Positions 1 to 8,737 of a stretch of DNA of 64,000 nt are shown one piece after another. This DNA is from Anaerolineaceae bacterium (GTDB lineage: Bacteria > Chloroflexota > Anaerolineae > Aggregatilineales > Phototrophicaceae). The stretch spans positions 434,001 through 498,000 of the forward strand of contig PABP01000021.1 of NCBI GenBank assembly GCA_002699585.1, read 5' to 3'. How positions within the stretch are numbered: the first letter of the stretch is position 1; every line of letters starts with the position of its first letter. The notes under the pieces are model-generated. The model was not told where the DNA came from. It ran no database searches and saw nothing but the letters and a program-made list of their open reading frames with translations. Position numbers and translations under genes: made by a program.

Positions 1-1189
1 GGCGCAGGTTCGGCTCGTTCCAGATTTGATACGCCTGGACTTTGCTGCCGTAGCGAGTCGCAATACTGGTTGCGAAGGAACCAAACAGACTCAGGTCATC
101 TGGCGGGCCGTATTCACTGCTGGCAAGCACGAATTCCGACGCGCTGGGACGTGCCCAATCCGGGGCGCTCGTCAACTGCAGCAGAATGCTGATCTCGGCT
201 GCGTTAAAGGCATTCACTGCCGCGTCGATGTTTGCCAGATTCAGATTGCCTTGCTCAGTTTCAACATCGCGCCAGTTAACGGTGATTTTCACCCATTCCA
301 CACCAAGTTGTTGCGCCTGACTGACCAGAGCGCCAACATCGTCACCCGTGATGAACACTTCGATGCCAGGTTCCATCATGACCGGTTCGGCTGTGGCTTC
401 TGGCGTAGTCTCTTCTGACGGCGCTTCGGTGGGTTCCTCAGTGGCGACAGGGGCTTCCGTTGGTGCGGGTACCGGTGTGTCCGATGTGCTACCTGATGCC
501 GGGACGCGCAGCACCTGGCCGCTGTAAATCACGTTCGCGTTCGCCAGATTATTCAGATTAACCAGTTGGGAAACTGTCGTGCCGAAGCGCACTGCAATGG
601 TATACAGCGTATCACCACGTTGAACCCGATATGTCTCAGTAGCTGGTTGTGGTTCCTCGGTGGGTTCCTCAGTAGGTTCTTCTGTTGGCTCTTCAGTAGC
701 TTCTTCAGTTGGCTCCTCAGTGGGTTCCTCGGTCGCTTCTTCCGTGGGTTCCTCAGTGACTTCCTCGGTGGGTTCTTCAGTAACTTCCTCGGTGGGTTCT
801 TCAGTAACTTCCTCAGTAGGTTCTTCTGTGACTTCTTCCGTCGGCTCCTCTGTGGGTGCGACCGGCTCTGTTCCCGGGATGATTAGGACCTGGCCAACAT
901 AAATCAGCGCGGGGTTGGTGATCCCATTCGCTGCTGCGAGTTGGGACAGAGGCACATTAAAGCGCAGTGCAATACGGAACAAATTATCGCCCGGTTGGAC
1001 GATATATTGAGTGCCCTGTACTTCGGTGGCTTCTACGGCAGGTTCAGCCTCTACTGGCTCCTGAGTAGTTGTTTCTTCTACGACTACATCTTCTTCTTCA
1101 GTTGGTGTCTCGCTATCTTGTGCGAAAGCCCAGCCAACCTGCATGAACATGGCAATGATAAGCAAGCCAATCGCCCATCGGTTACGCAT
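1..1189 (-). CDS. Secreted LysM protein with glycoside-hydrolase-like domain (3' end outside window)
   Basis: The protein starts at ATG 1189 behind a GAGGGAG ribosome binding site and has a signal peptide (MRNRWAIGLLIIAMFMQVGWAFAQ, cleaved after A-x-A). Two LysM domains follow (YIVQPGDNLFRIALRF and YRVQRGDTLYTIAVRF, both ending in GQVL-type motifs). They are separated by a 17-unit TEE[P/V/A] linker, with a second Thr/Pro/Glu linker after. The C-terminal part resembles a clan GH-A TIM-barrel glycoside hydrolase: it reaches WNEPN, the Asn-Glu pair that normally carries the acid/base, and then runs off the window at base 1. LysM suggests binding to peptidoglycan or another glycan outside the membrane. 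Substrate cannot be told, and the nucleophile half is not visible. It is transcribed away from the 1493 gene. Confidence 0.8.
   Translation of the reverse strand, partial: MRNRWAIGLLIIAMFMQVGWAFAQDSETPTEEEDVVVEETTTQEPVEAEPAVEATEVQGTQYIVQPGDNLFRIALRFNVPLSQLAAANGITNPALIYVGQVLIIPGTEPVAPTEEPTEEVTEEPTEEVTEEPTEEVTEEPTEEVTEEPTEEATEEPTEEPTEEATEEPTEEPTEEPTEEPQPATETYRVQRGDTLYTIAVRFGTTVSQLVNLNNLANANVIYSGQVLRVPASGSTSDTPVPAPTEAPVATEEPTEAPSEETTPEATAEPVMMEPGIEVFITGDDVGALVSQAQQLGVEWVKITVNWRDVETEQGNLNLANIDAAVNAFNAAEISILLQLTSAPDWARPSASEFVLASSEYGPPDDLSLFGSFATSIATRYGSKVQAYQIWNEPNLR
650..853 (-). repeat. In-gene tandem repeat encoding 17 x TEE[P/V/A]
   Basis: Seventeen 12-bp units encode Thr-Glu-Glu-(Pro, Val or Ala). 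The first eight strictly alternate TEEP and TEEV, giving a 24-bp higher-order unit; the rest are TEEP or TEEA. Synonymous codons vary between units, so the DNA is not a perfect repeat. It forms an acidic spacer between the two LysM domains. Confidence 0.9.
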
Positions 1190-1492
1190 ACAGGCACTCC
1201 CTCTTTTAGCCTAATACAAATGGTTTATTGATATCCATATTACACGTATCGTTGTTAATGCGCCACAGGATGCGTCACCGGATACATGACGGGTTTCTGT
1301 TGACACAGCCCGCAATGGCCTATAGAAACACAATTTGTACGAAAACATTCTCGTAGGTTCACATCGTGTCGATACGAAGGCCTGATGTTATAATGTTGGC
1401 TCAGTAAGGAATGATTCGACTATTCAGGTCATCATGAGCTTCGCATAGTCATCTTTAATGATTTTCAACACGCAGGTTATCTGTGCAATAGG
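1190..1492. other. Divergent intergenic region without a gene
   Basis: This 303-bp gap separates the minus-strand LysM gene from the plus-strand zinc-ribbon gene. No ORF with a convincing start and no RNA structure was recognised. It must hold both promoters; the only clear element is an extended -10 at 1386-1394 for the plus strand. Confidence 0.6.
1386..1394 (+). promoter_or_regulatory. Extended -10 promoter element (TGnTATAAT)
   Basis: TGTTATAAT lies about 100 bp before the 1493 gene. No convincing -35 is present at 16-18 bp, which suits an extended -10 promoter. It probably drives the 1493-2136-2726 gene group. Confidence 0.5.
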
Positions 1493-2029
1493 ATGACCAC
1501 TGACATGGGGCGTATGCGCATCGTAAGTATCGTCTTAATCGGCATTGGCGTTTTGCTGACGGCAATTGCAGGCTACTGGATCGCAACTGAATCCGGTCGG
1601 TCTGAGCTTTCAGTAGGGGATGTGCTGCTACAGGCGGCCATATTTTTTGCTTTTATCTTTCCGCTGATAGTTGGCGGCATCTATTTATATGCGCGTTCCT
1701 CTGCTGATGACGATGGACCTGTTAACATCGATATGGTGCTTCAGCGCCGTATTCTGGATGCACTGCCTTTGCTAGATGCGACATCGTTTGCATCCCTAGC
1801 GACCCAGCTAGGAGTTAGTGAAGCTGAAATCGCGGAACAACTTGCATCAATGGCCGATCTCGATATTTTCAATGGATGCATTGATTGGAACGCCGCCAGC
1901 GTGACGAAGATGACAGTTGCTGACCTGCATGCGCTCAACCAATGTGTGTGCTGCCAGGCTCCCATTCGCATCCAACCTACTGGCCAGACAATTTGTCCAA
2001 ATTGTGCTTGCCAGTATTGCGTTGTATAA
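1493..2029 (+). CDS. Membrane protein with C-terminal zinc ribbon, function unknown
   Basis: This 178-residue protein has two predicted transmembrane helices (about residues 9-27 and 45-66). A cytoplasmic helical segment (about 78-145) looks like a degenerate winged helix. The C-terminal Cys cluster (C151, C153, C154, C168, C171, C173, C176) contains CPNC and reads as a zinc ribbon. No catalytic motif is visible. It lies just upstream of a coiled-coil gene and an SPFH gene on the same strand, and pairing of a zinc-ribbon protein with an SPFH protein recalls the Bacillus subtilis ydjGHI group. That link is inference from context. An in-frame ATG at 1508 is an alternative start. Confidence 0.7.
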   Translation: MTTDMGRMRIVSIVLIGIGVLLTAIAGYWIATESGRSELSVGDVLLQAAIFFAFIFPLIVGGIYLYARSSADDDGPVNIDMVLQRRILDALPLLDATSFASLATQLGVSEAEIAEQLASMADLDIFNGCIDWNAASVTKMTVADLHALNQCVCCQAPIRIQPTGQTICPNCACQYCVV

Positions 2030-2135
2030 CCCAGTTATTGGGGACTGTTAGGGGTATTTTCGGTTATAGTGATTAAAAGAGTTAGAACCTTGTGCGCTAC
2101 TAGGGCGCCACTAGATTCATCATACGGAGGAAAAC

Positions 2136-2675
2136 ATGGCTTTGACCAATTTATATGAGCGTATTATGTCCCAGAAGGGCAGCCTGGAAAATCTGATGTC
2201 TCGGATACCGGGTTTTCGTGGTTATCAAGATAAGCAGGCGCGTCGTAAGGCCGACACGCTGTTGCGTCAATATCTGGCATCGGAATTTCAGAAATTAGTT
2301 GGTCGTTTTACCCGCGTAGAGCATGAGATTCTGGATGGTGGCAAAGGCCTGCGCTATATGAGCCGCACGCGCGAAGTCAAATCCAAGATGCAATCCTATA
2401 CCGACCGCGTTGCGACCGCTGCGCCTAAATATTCCGGCATGTGGTCAACCATCAAAATTGATGAAGATGCGTTGAAGCGCATATATGCGTTCGACGAAGC
2501 CCAGGTACGCTATCAGTTCGCTCTCTCTAAAGCACTCGATGAGCTGGAAGCTAAAGTGGAAGCCAACGAAGATTTCTCGGATGCGCTCGATGTTGTATAC
2601 GATACAGCTGTAGAGGCCATTGAAGCCTTCAAAATGCGCGAAGACGAGATTCTCGAACTTAGCGCAGACCTTTAA
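2136..2675 (+). CDS. Coiled-coil cytoplasmic protein, function unknown
   Basis: This 179-residue, charged, almost wholly helical protein has no signal peptide or transmembrane segment. The start follows a strong CGGAGG site 6 bp upstream. Long heptad-like stretches occur at about residues 15-60 and 115-175. No named family was recognised. It sits 50 bp before the SPFH gene and after the zinc-ribbon membrane gene. A membrane-stress scaffold role similar to PspA in the Bacillus pspA-ydjGHI group is possible by position, but no PspA signature was seen. Confidence 0.65.
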   Translation: MALTNLYERIMSQKGSLENLMSRIPGFRGYQDKQARRKADTLLRQYLASEFQKLVGRFTRVEHEILDGGKGLRYMSRTREVKSKMQSYTDRVATAAPKYSGMWSTIKIDEDALKRIYAFDEAQVRYQFALSKALDELEAKVEANEDFSDALDVVYDTAVEAIEAFKMREDEILELSADL

Positions 2676-2725
2676 CCTGATTACGCCAATTAACAGAAAC
2701 TTCTACTTACAAGGAGACATAACGC

Positions 2726-3817
2726 ATGCGCATCATTGACGTGATTGATCACACCAATGTCATGGACGATGAATTTACTTACCGAGAGCCTCAGCGTGGC
2801 AGCGGCGATTGGCGCTTTGGCTCCCAGGTAATCGTTGGCGAAAGCCAGGTTGCTGTATTTGTTCGCGGTGGCGAAGCGCTGGATGCTTTGCAAACGGGCC
2901 GCCATACACTTTCAGTTGCCAACATCCCGATCCTTGCTGGCTTGATTGGTCTGGCGACCAGTGGCCGCACACCCTTCACAGCGGATCTCTACTTCATCAA
3001 CCTCAAGGATATGCCCCAGATTGGTTGGGGGACCAACCCTCCGATTCCGTTAGAGACGCCTGGCAAGGGCATGGGGGCGGTGCTCCTGAGTACGCATGGC
3101 ACCATGAATATTTCGATTTCCGACCCGATGCGCTTCCTCAAGAAATTTGGCGTTGGTAAGCCGATTACTCGCGTTGGTGATTTGAAAAATGCGCTCCAGA
3201 CCAAACTCCTGGGTGAACTCACGGTTCTGTTGATGGGGTCAGGTGTTCAGAGCGTACCGGAGGCCAACGGCTTCTTGAGCGATGTGGAAGGCGCGACACT
3301 GTCAGCGCTTAGCCAGCAATTCGAGGATGAATTCGGCATCCAGATCAAGTCGCTTGATGCCAACCCGTTCCAGGCCAAACAGGCATCACCAGACGAGTTG
3401 ATGAACTACGTCAGCCTGGAAAACTACGAGCGTATCAAACGCCTACAAATTGCTGAAACGGCTGCGGGTAACGAAGGTGTCGGCGGTGCGTTGGCCGGAG
3501 CGGGTGTTGGTTTTGGTGTCGGCCAGAACATCGGTGGCGCAATGAATCCGCAAGCAGCTCAGGCCCAGGCTATGCAGCAGCAGCAAATGATGATGCAGCA
3601 GCAGATGATGATGCAGAAAATGATGGAAATGATGGGCAATCAGGGTGATGCACCCACAGCGGCCCCGGCAGCCGCCAGCGGTGGCGCTCCGCAGACTAAG
3701 GAGCAGGTGCAGGCAGCGATTGATCAGCTTGACATGCGCTTGATGAACGGCGAAATCTCGGAAACAGCCTACAATCGGTTGTTGGAAAAATGGCAGGCGC
3801 GTCTCAACGAGATGTAA
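2726..3817 (+). CDS. SPFH (band 7) domain protein with C-terminal SHOCT-like helix pair
   Basis: The start follows AAGGAGA at a good distance. Residues about 25-245 form an SPFH domain of the soluble virion-core-like type (motifs ESQVAVFVRGG, LTVLLMGSGV, FGIQIKSLDANPF) without an N-terminal membrane anchor. A Gly-rich segment (about 250-275) and a Gln/Met-rich stretch with MMMQQQ repeats (about 280-310) follow. The end (about 327-363, DQLDMRLMNGEISETAYNRL) matches a SHOCT domain. Proteins of this type oligomerise and are linked to membrane stress; B. subtilis YdjI is the closest known parallel. It is last in a three-gene group and is followed by a hairpin terminator. Confidence 0.85.
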   Translation: MRIIDVIDHTNVMDDEFTYREPQRGSGDWRFGSQVIVGESQVAVFVRGGEALDALQTGRHTLSVANIPILAGLIGLATSGRTPFTADLYFINLKDMPQIGWGTNPPIPLETPGKGMGAVLLSTHGTMNISISDPMRFLKKFGVGKPITRVGDLKNALQTKLLGELTVLLMGSGVQSVPEANGFLSDVEGATLSALSQQFEDEFGIQIKSLDANPFQAKQASPDELMNYVSLENYERIKRLQIAETAAGNEGVGGALAGAGVGFGVGQNIGGAMNPQAAQAQAMQQQQMMMQQQMMMQKMMEMMGNQGDAPTAAPAAASGGAPQTKEQVQAAIDQLDMRLMNGEISETAYNRLLEKWQARLNEM

Positions 3818-3846
3818 GTTACGGCGTCATATGACTAAACAAAATG

Positions 3847-3862
3847 GGGCACAGTCGTGCCC
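3847..3862. terminator. Intrinsic terminator between convergent genes
   Basis: GGGCAC-agtc-GTGCCC is followed by TATTTTTG on the plus strand and preceded by AAAAT, so it can act in both directions. It separates the SPFH gene from the convergent glycosyltransferase gene, whose stop codon begins at the hairpin edge. Confidence 0.75.
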
Positions 3863-5754
3863 TATTTTTGTTCCAGGGAGATGGACTGAATAAGGTAAGC
3901 GTCAGCCCCGTCAGGTGTTGTCAGCCGATCTCCGGTTGTTTCCTCGTACATTCCCACGATGAGCTGATAGGTTCCGGCTGGTACGTCACCGACAGGCACA
4001 CGATAAATATCTCGGTAAAGGGTTCCGGGTTCCCATATCGTCGTGGAAATGCCGCCATCTTGTGGCAGATGGTCATCCTGCGACCACAACGGCCCACCCG
4101 TTGCCTCATTGAAAGCACCCGTCAGGTGGACAAAGCCCTTATAGGCTGCTTCACTGGTTTCGAGTGCGCGCCAGTATACCCATACTGTGATCGTGTCGTT
4201 ACCCTCTGGCGGGAACACATGCACGTCAACCACTTCGGCGATGTCACCAAGCTGAGTGCGTGCAGAGCCATTAACTTCATCGTCGCTGACATCCCAGGGT
4301 AGGAACAATTGAATCGGAACGCCGCCAGGAGATGTCTCCAGACTGAGCTGCATATTGCGCAGCGCCCAATCCCTGATGACATTGCGATTCGACCAACCGG
4401 GAATAGGTGTTGAAACGAGCCACAAACGCGCATCCTCTGTCAGTAGGCTGCTGACAGTTGTTTCGAGTTCCTCAGCCGTTTCGTCCGATGTTTCTGGTTT
4501 AGCGATATCGAGCGCAGCCGCATCTGTTTGATGGTAATAATAGCCGAAAGCGGCATCATTGGATTGCAGCACAATTAAGTCTGCATCTTGGATATTATGA
4601 GCTATGTAGTCGGCCAGTACGGGCCATTCATGCGACTTGGCATACGCCGGATCATGATAGTAATTGTTCAAGCTGATAGCAGAAATGCCGAACCAGCCAG
4701 CCAATAGCACAATGACACCTGCTTTAGCCAGTGTTCCGCGCCGATAGAGATAGACACTCGTCAGAGAAAGGGCAAGTAGAATAGCCGGGACCACGCCCAT
4801 AATGTAGCGAGGCCGAAACACGCTCAGGCGTAGCGCGACGATCGATAGCGCAGTCAATGGAACGACGATAAGTAGCGCCAGCAGGAGGCCTTGTTTCCTG
4901 TCTTTTGATGTGACGAACGTTAGCAAGCCGATCACCAATAAGCACAGAACAATGCCTAACAGCAGCATCTGCTCAGGGGGCAAAATCAAGCTTTGGCCAA
5001 AAGCCCAACTTGGGAAAAATAACGTGAATATGGCTTCAAATTGGGTTTTGTCTGCTGTGCCGCCATACATTTCCTGGCGAGCAAGCACGGTGCTGAAGAA
5101 TGCCACCCATATGGCGAACAGCACGCCGAGGAACACCTGTATGCTGATCCAGCGCTTGAGCACATGTCGGTTGCGCCAATAGGTGATGATCACATACAGG
5201 TTGAGCGCTGCCAGCACGAATAGCTCAAGATAGTAAATAAACATGGACAGCGTCGCGGCAACCGCGTACAGACCCCAGTCAATAGGGCGGTTTCGGCGCA
5301 GCGCTTTGAGGGCCAGCCACAAACTCGTTACGCTCAATGCAGGCCAGATGCCGTAGTTGCGGGCATCCTGCGCATGATAAATTTCAAAGGGATGTACAGC
5401 CCATAGGAGTGCAGCCAGTACGCCGACCCAACGATTGCCAATCTGCCGACCCAGGGCATACATGGCCGCAATGCCAATCGTATTGGCCAGAGCAGGCAGC
5501 AAGCGAATAGCAACTTCGCTGGTGCCAACCAGTCCACCCCAAATATGAAACGCCGTATAGGCCAATGGTGGGTGTGGGTCGATAACGATAATTTCGTTAA
5601 ATGTGGTGGATAGCGGCTGCATCACCCAGTTTTGGACGGTAAAGGCTTCATCCCCCCGGAAGGGCAGGTTGCCGATGGTATACAGCCGTAAGCCAAAACC
5701 CAGTAGCACCAGGGCGATGACAATAATATCTTGCTTGTACAGACGCGCTTGCAT
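3862..5754 (-). CDS. GT-C membrane glycosyltransferase (GT39/ArnT-like)
   Basis: This 630-residue polytopic protein has about a dozen hydrophobic segments in the first 360 residues and a soluble C-terminal region. The first external loop carries the Asp-Glu pair (RGDEAF, D35-E36) typical of GT-C enzymes using polyprenyl-phosphate sugars, then DPHPPLAY and HPFEIYHAQDARNYG, typical of the GT39/PMT_2 family. It should transfer a sugar from a lipid carrier to an acceptor outside the membrane; donor and acceptor are unknown. The C-terminal domain (about 470-630) looks beta-rich and is not recognised. It lies 6 bp after the NERD-like gene, so the two are probably co-transcribed. Confidence 0.85.
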   Translation of the reverse strand: MQARLYKQDIIVIALVLLGFGLRLYTIGNLPFRGDEAFTVQNWVMQPLSTTFNEIIVIDPHPPLAYTAFHIWGGLVGTSEVAIRLLPALANTIGIAAMYALGRQIGNRWVGVLAALLWAVHPFEIYHAQDARNYGIWPALSVTSLWLALKALRRNRPIDWGLYAVAATLSMFIYYLELFVLAALNLYVIITYWRNRHVLKRWISIQVFLGVLFAIWVAFFSTVLARQEMYGGTADKTQFEAIFTLFFPSWAFGQSLILPPEQMLLLGIVLCLLVIGLLTFVTSKDRKQGLLLALLIVVPLTALSIVALRLSVFRPRYIMGVVPAILLALSLTSVYLYRRGTLAKAGVIVLLAGWFGISAISLNNYYHDPAYAKSHEWPVLADYIAHNIQDADLIVLQSNDAAFGYYYHQTDAAALDIAKPETSDETAEELETTVSSLLTEDARLWLVSTPIPGWSNRNVIRDWALRNMQLSLETSPGGVPIQLFLPWDVSDDEVNGSARTQLGDIAEVVDVHVFPPEGNDTITVWVYWRALETSEAAYKGFVHLTGAFNEATGGPLWSQDDHLPQDGGISTTIWEPGTLYRDIYRVPVGDVPAGTYQLIVGMYEETTGDRLTTPDGADAYLIQSISLEQK

Positions 5755-5760
5755 GGGGAC

Positions 5761-6513
5761 CTAGGTTGTGGCTTCCTCAAATGCCTCGATCTGCTCGTCA
5801 GTCAACGGCATCGAACTTTGCTTTTTACCGGATGCAGCATTGTCGCGGTTGATGTCGCGTAGATAGCTTTTTAAGCTGGGTTTGGCTTTGGGGTCCGCGA
5901 AAACGATGTCGATGGGGCTTTCTTCAATGGTAACTTCAGCCTCGCTGTCGATAAACACAATCAATGGCGTGACGTCAACATTCGGGGCGATGTCTGCCAG
6001 TTGTTTTTCGACTTTGGCGGCGGCTCGTTGCGCATCAAGCGATGGGCTGCCGATGCCATCGGCACGGATGAGGCTGCCCAACCGAGAGAAGATACCCTGA
6101 TTTGTCTTCCAGCGTTCGCCTTGTACGGTATAGCTCCCGTTGTGCCAGCGCGTGACGATGGCAAAAACGCCTTGTGGGCAGATGAGCACATGCCGTGCCG
6201 GGAAGTGGTAATAATTATAGAGTACGCTCTTATTGCTGAGTCCTTTTAGGCCCTCTTCGATGGCATCTTCAGGCCGCGGGGGTCGCGCCCACAGATTGGT
6301 CATGCGTACCGATACCAGCGTCAGGACGAACGCTACGGGCAGGACCAGGACCTGGAACAACAGCACCAATGCGCTGATTTCAGGATTGCCCTCAATGGGG
6401 TTTTGCATCATCAATAAAAAGCTGCCGACCAGCACACCTAATGTGCCGATCATCAGCCAAAAAGCAATTTGTCGATTGCGTTTAGCAAGTCGTTGGTTGG
6501 TAACAATACGCAT
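5761..6513 (-). CDS. Membrane protein with degenerate NERD-like domain
   Basis: This 250-residue protein has two transmembrane helices (about 17-36 and 48-70), then a domain resembling NERD (nuclease-related): HFPARHVLICPQGVFAIVTRWHNGSYTV aligns by eye with the family core. The usual catalytic Asp and the Lys of the E/T-x-K motif are not visible (TRW replaces TK), so nuclease activity is doubtful. The C-terminal region is charged. It is translated just before the GT-C glycosyltransferase. The NERD assignment is moderate and the role unknown. Confidence 0.6.
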   Translation of the reverse strand: MRIVTNQRLAKRNRQIAFWLMIGTLGVLVGSFLLMMQNPIEGNPEISALVLLFQVLVLPVAFVLTLVSVRMTNLWARPPRPEDAIEEGLKGLSNKSVLYNYYHFPARHVLICPQGVFAIVTRWHNGSYTVQGERWKTNQGIFSRLGSLIRADGIGSPSLDAQRAAAKVEKQLADIAPNVDVTPLIVFIDSEAEVTIEESPIDIVFADPKAKPSLKSYLRDINRDNAASGKKQSSMPLTDEQIEAFEEATT

Positions 6514-6582
6514 AAGATGTCATGTTTCTTTCAAAATAATTGAGCCAGCAGGACACTCATCAAGCACCTGCTGGCATGATGG

Positions 6583-8145
6583 TTAACCGCACTGGGTGCT
6601 TTGGCCCAGCAAGAAGTCTATCGAGCGGCTGTTGTCGCTTTCATTAGTTTCTTTAGCGACATTGCCGGGGTCAATGGTGAAGACCATACGATGGGCTTCG
6701 TTGTAGTAGATTTCCGGTGCCATGTAGTTCTCGATGTTGATCGTAAGCGTCTCACCAGGGGGTACGGATGGCAAATCATATACGTTGGATCGAGCGACTG
6801 TACCCGTACGTACATGGAAATCCTGTACCCGCATACTCGTCGGTGGCGTGGCTTCAAAACCCTCATTGTGGACCGAGAATTGCAAACGATATGCGAATCC
6901 ACAACGAACTTCTTCACCGGCACGGCCATCTTGACCAATTAAACGCGGTGTACCGGAGAAATACAGATTGGCGTTGAGTGTCGGTGCGTCATCGCTCCAG
7001 GGAACGAAGTAGCTGATGAAGCCCTGATGGGTCACTTCTGCGCATACGACTTCGCCATAACGGACACTTGGCAGCAGACGCCATGTTCGCGGTGCACCAT
7101 ACGCAATGCCGATCACGGCATCATTCAAGTCTGCCTGTTCAGGACGGATGCAATGCGTAACCGGGACAGCCAGTTCTTCCGAAGATGATCCTGCCAGGAA
7201 ATCGCCTGTGCCGAAGATGTCGTACAAGTAACTCCGGCGGTTGAATGACGGAATTACATCAGGAGCTTGATCGAAGTTTTCGATCACACCTGGGGAGAAT
7301 GCACCCACATCGGCGCGACAGTGGAGTTCAAAACGACCTTCGCCCGTAATGCGAATATCTTCCCCATCATAGAAAAGCAACTCACCACAATAGGGGTAGC
7401 GATTCAGGACGCTCAAGTCGCCTGAGGACTGCGCGACCATCTGGACGCCAATCGGCACGTCGCGCGCGCTGATATTCACTTCAGGCACGCTACCAACTGT
7501 TCCACCAGAGGTATCACCGGGTGAAGGGATTGTTCCTTCGCCCTGGGTGACTTCGGCACTAATCCGTGCGATGCCGCCCATATTCAGGTTCACAGGCGAG
7601 GATCCATCGCTTGGGCCAAGTACTGGGGCATTTGCCAGATTTGTGACGTCGAAGCTGGCCCCGGGTGCCCAGGCCCAGTATGTCAAAACAGAAGCCCCCG
7701 ATGTATCCGAGTTAAATTCAAATCCAGTTGGTAGATATAATCCAACCCAGATCACTGGCGCATTGATCGTGACCGCATTCGGCAGTGCGATACGCACGCT
7801 GCCTGTGGTGTTGATCTGCACACTCTGGCGGCTGAGCATCGTTGCATTCGATGGTGAGCCACCGTCGGCATCGGCGTAAATCAGGGCATCGATTGACGCG
7901 CCCGCAACCGCTTTATTGACGCTGATGGTAATCGCATCGAGCGTCACGGGTAAACTAAGGTTCCGGCTACTGAGGTCGAAGCCATTCATGACGAGGGTGG
8001 GCTCACCCTCAATCACCCAGACAGCATTACCGTCGCCGGAGTTGTTGCTGAGTACAATATCGCCAGCCTGCACAAAGGTAAGGCTGGTCAAAAATGTGAG
8101 TATTAAGCCGAGAGCGATCGTAATCGAAATTCGTCGTGAACGCAT
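6583..8145 (-). CDS. Secreted protein with C-terminal CARDB domain
   Basis: The start at ATG 8145 is preferred because GGGAGA precedes it and a signal peptide follows directly (MRSRRISITIALGLILTFLTSLTFVQA); a longer frame to 8325 would overlap the yajC promoter. The 520-residue product has an N-terminal beta-rich region resembling a choice-of-anchor domain, a middle part with several Cys residues, and a CARDB adhesion-type domain in the last 120 residues (TIDPGNVAKETNESDNSRSI is diagnostic). It is probably exported and perhaps involved in surface adhesion. No enzyme motif was seen. Confidence 0.75.
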   Translation of the reverse strand: MRSRRISITIALGLILTFLTSLTFVQAGDIVLSNNSGDGNAVWVIEGEPTLVMNGFDLSSRNLSLPVTLDAITISVNKAVAGASIDALIYADADGGSPSNATMLSRQSVQINTTGSVRIALPNAVTINAPVIWVGLYLPTGFEFNSDTSGASVLTYWAWAPGASFDVTNLANAPVLGPSDGSSPVNLNMGGIARISAEVTQGEGTIPSPGDTSGGTVGSVPEVNISARDVPIGVQMVAQSSGDLSVLNRYPYCGELLFYDGEDIRITGEGRFELHCRADVGAFSPGVIENFDQAPDVIPSFNRRSYLYDIFGTGDFLAGSSSEELAVPVTHCIRPEQADLNDAVIGIAYGAPRTWRLLPSVRYGEVVCAEVTHQGFISYFVPWSDDAPTLNANLYFSGTPRLIGQDGRAGEEVRCGFAYRLQFSVHNEGFEATPPTSMRVQDFHVRTGTVARSNVYDLPSVPPGETLTINIENYMAPEIYYNEAHRMVFTIDPGNVAKETNESDNSRSIDFLLGQSTQCG

Positions 8146-8289
8146 AGGCCGTATCTCCCGTAGTGTCGCGGGCAAGTTAGCAGCGCCACGTATTGTAGGT
8201 GGAATTAGCGATAGGGTCAAGCAGTTGTGTACCCTAGTACTGTTCGCTATGTAATCTAGGAAAAGGGTAGCAAATCCTGTATACAAGAC

Positions 8290-8295
8290 TATAAT
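8290..8295 (+). promoter_or_regulatory. -10 box for the yajC-secDF operon
   Basis: TATAAT lies 32 bp before the yajC start. No strong -35 is visible, so the call rests on the perfect -10 and its position. Confidence 0.4.
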
Positions 8296-8326
8296 CCACC
8301 GCGTTTGGCCATCATGAGGGCACATA

Positions 8327-8665
8327 ATGGGTAGTGAATTCTTATTGGTAGCGTTTTTGATGCTGGCAGGAATGGGTGTATATTGGACAATGGTATTGTT
8401 CCCTCGCCAGCGCGATTTTAAACGTCGTCAGGAAATGGCACGTTCCCTTGCAGAAGGGGATGAAGTCATTACAGGCGGTGGCTTAATTGGAAGAGTAAAA
8501 CGAATTGATAGTGCCCAGGGTGTTGCCTATGTAGAGATCGCTGAAGGGCTTGAGGTCCGTGTGTTGACGGCAGCCATGATTGATCGGTATGATCCAGATG
8601 TGATTGCTCGCAACTCCAATCAAGTCCACGACGAACAGCAGGGCGTCCCCCAACAAACGCCTTAG
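8327..8665 (+). CDS. yajC: Preprotein translocase accessory subunit YajC
   Basis: This 112-residue protein has one N-terminal transmembrane helix (residues 4-22), then the YajC core with FPRQRDFKRRQEMARSLAEG and the conserved GDEVITGGGLIGRV. YajC joins SecD and SecF at the SecYEG translocon. Gene order yajC-secD-secF with short gaps is the usual bacterial operon. The C-terminal tail is Gln-rich and variable. Confidence 0.93.
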   Translation: MGSEFLLVAFLMLAGMGVYWTMVLFPRQRDFKRRQEMARSLAEGDEVITGGGLIGRVKRIDSAQGVAYVEIAEGLEVRVLTAAMIDRYDPDVIARNSNQVHDEQQGVPQQTP

Positions 8666-8737
8666 TGTTTTCTGTCGAATTGGTATCGTTATAGCTCCCC
8701 ATCAAACGAGGGCTACATTGGGAAGGCATAACTTTTC

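Noticed and set aside
566-902. Two plus-strand frames of Ser/Val and Phe/Leu repeats
   Set aside because: They are the complement of the TEE[P/V/A] repeat of the LysM gene.
1300-1326. TTGACA followed by TATAGA as a promoter
   Set aside because: The spacer is only 15 bp, and an extended -10 lies closer to the gene.
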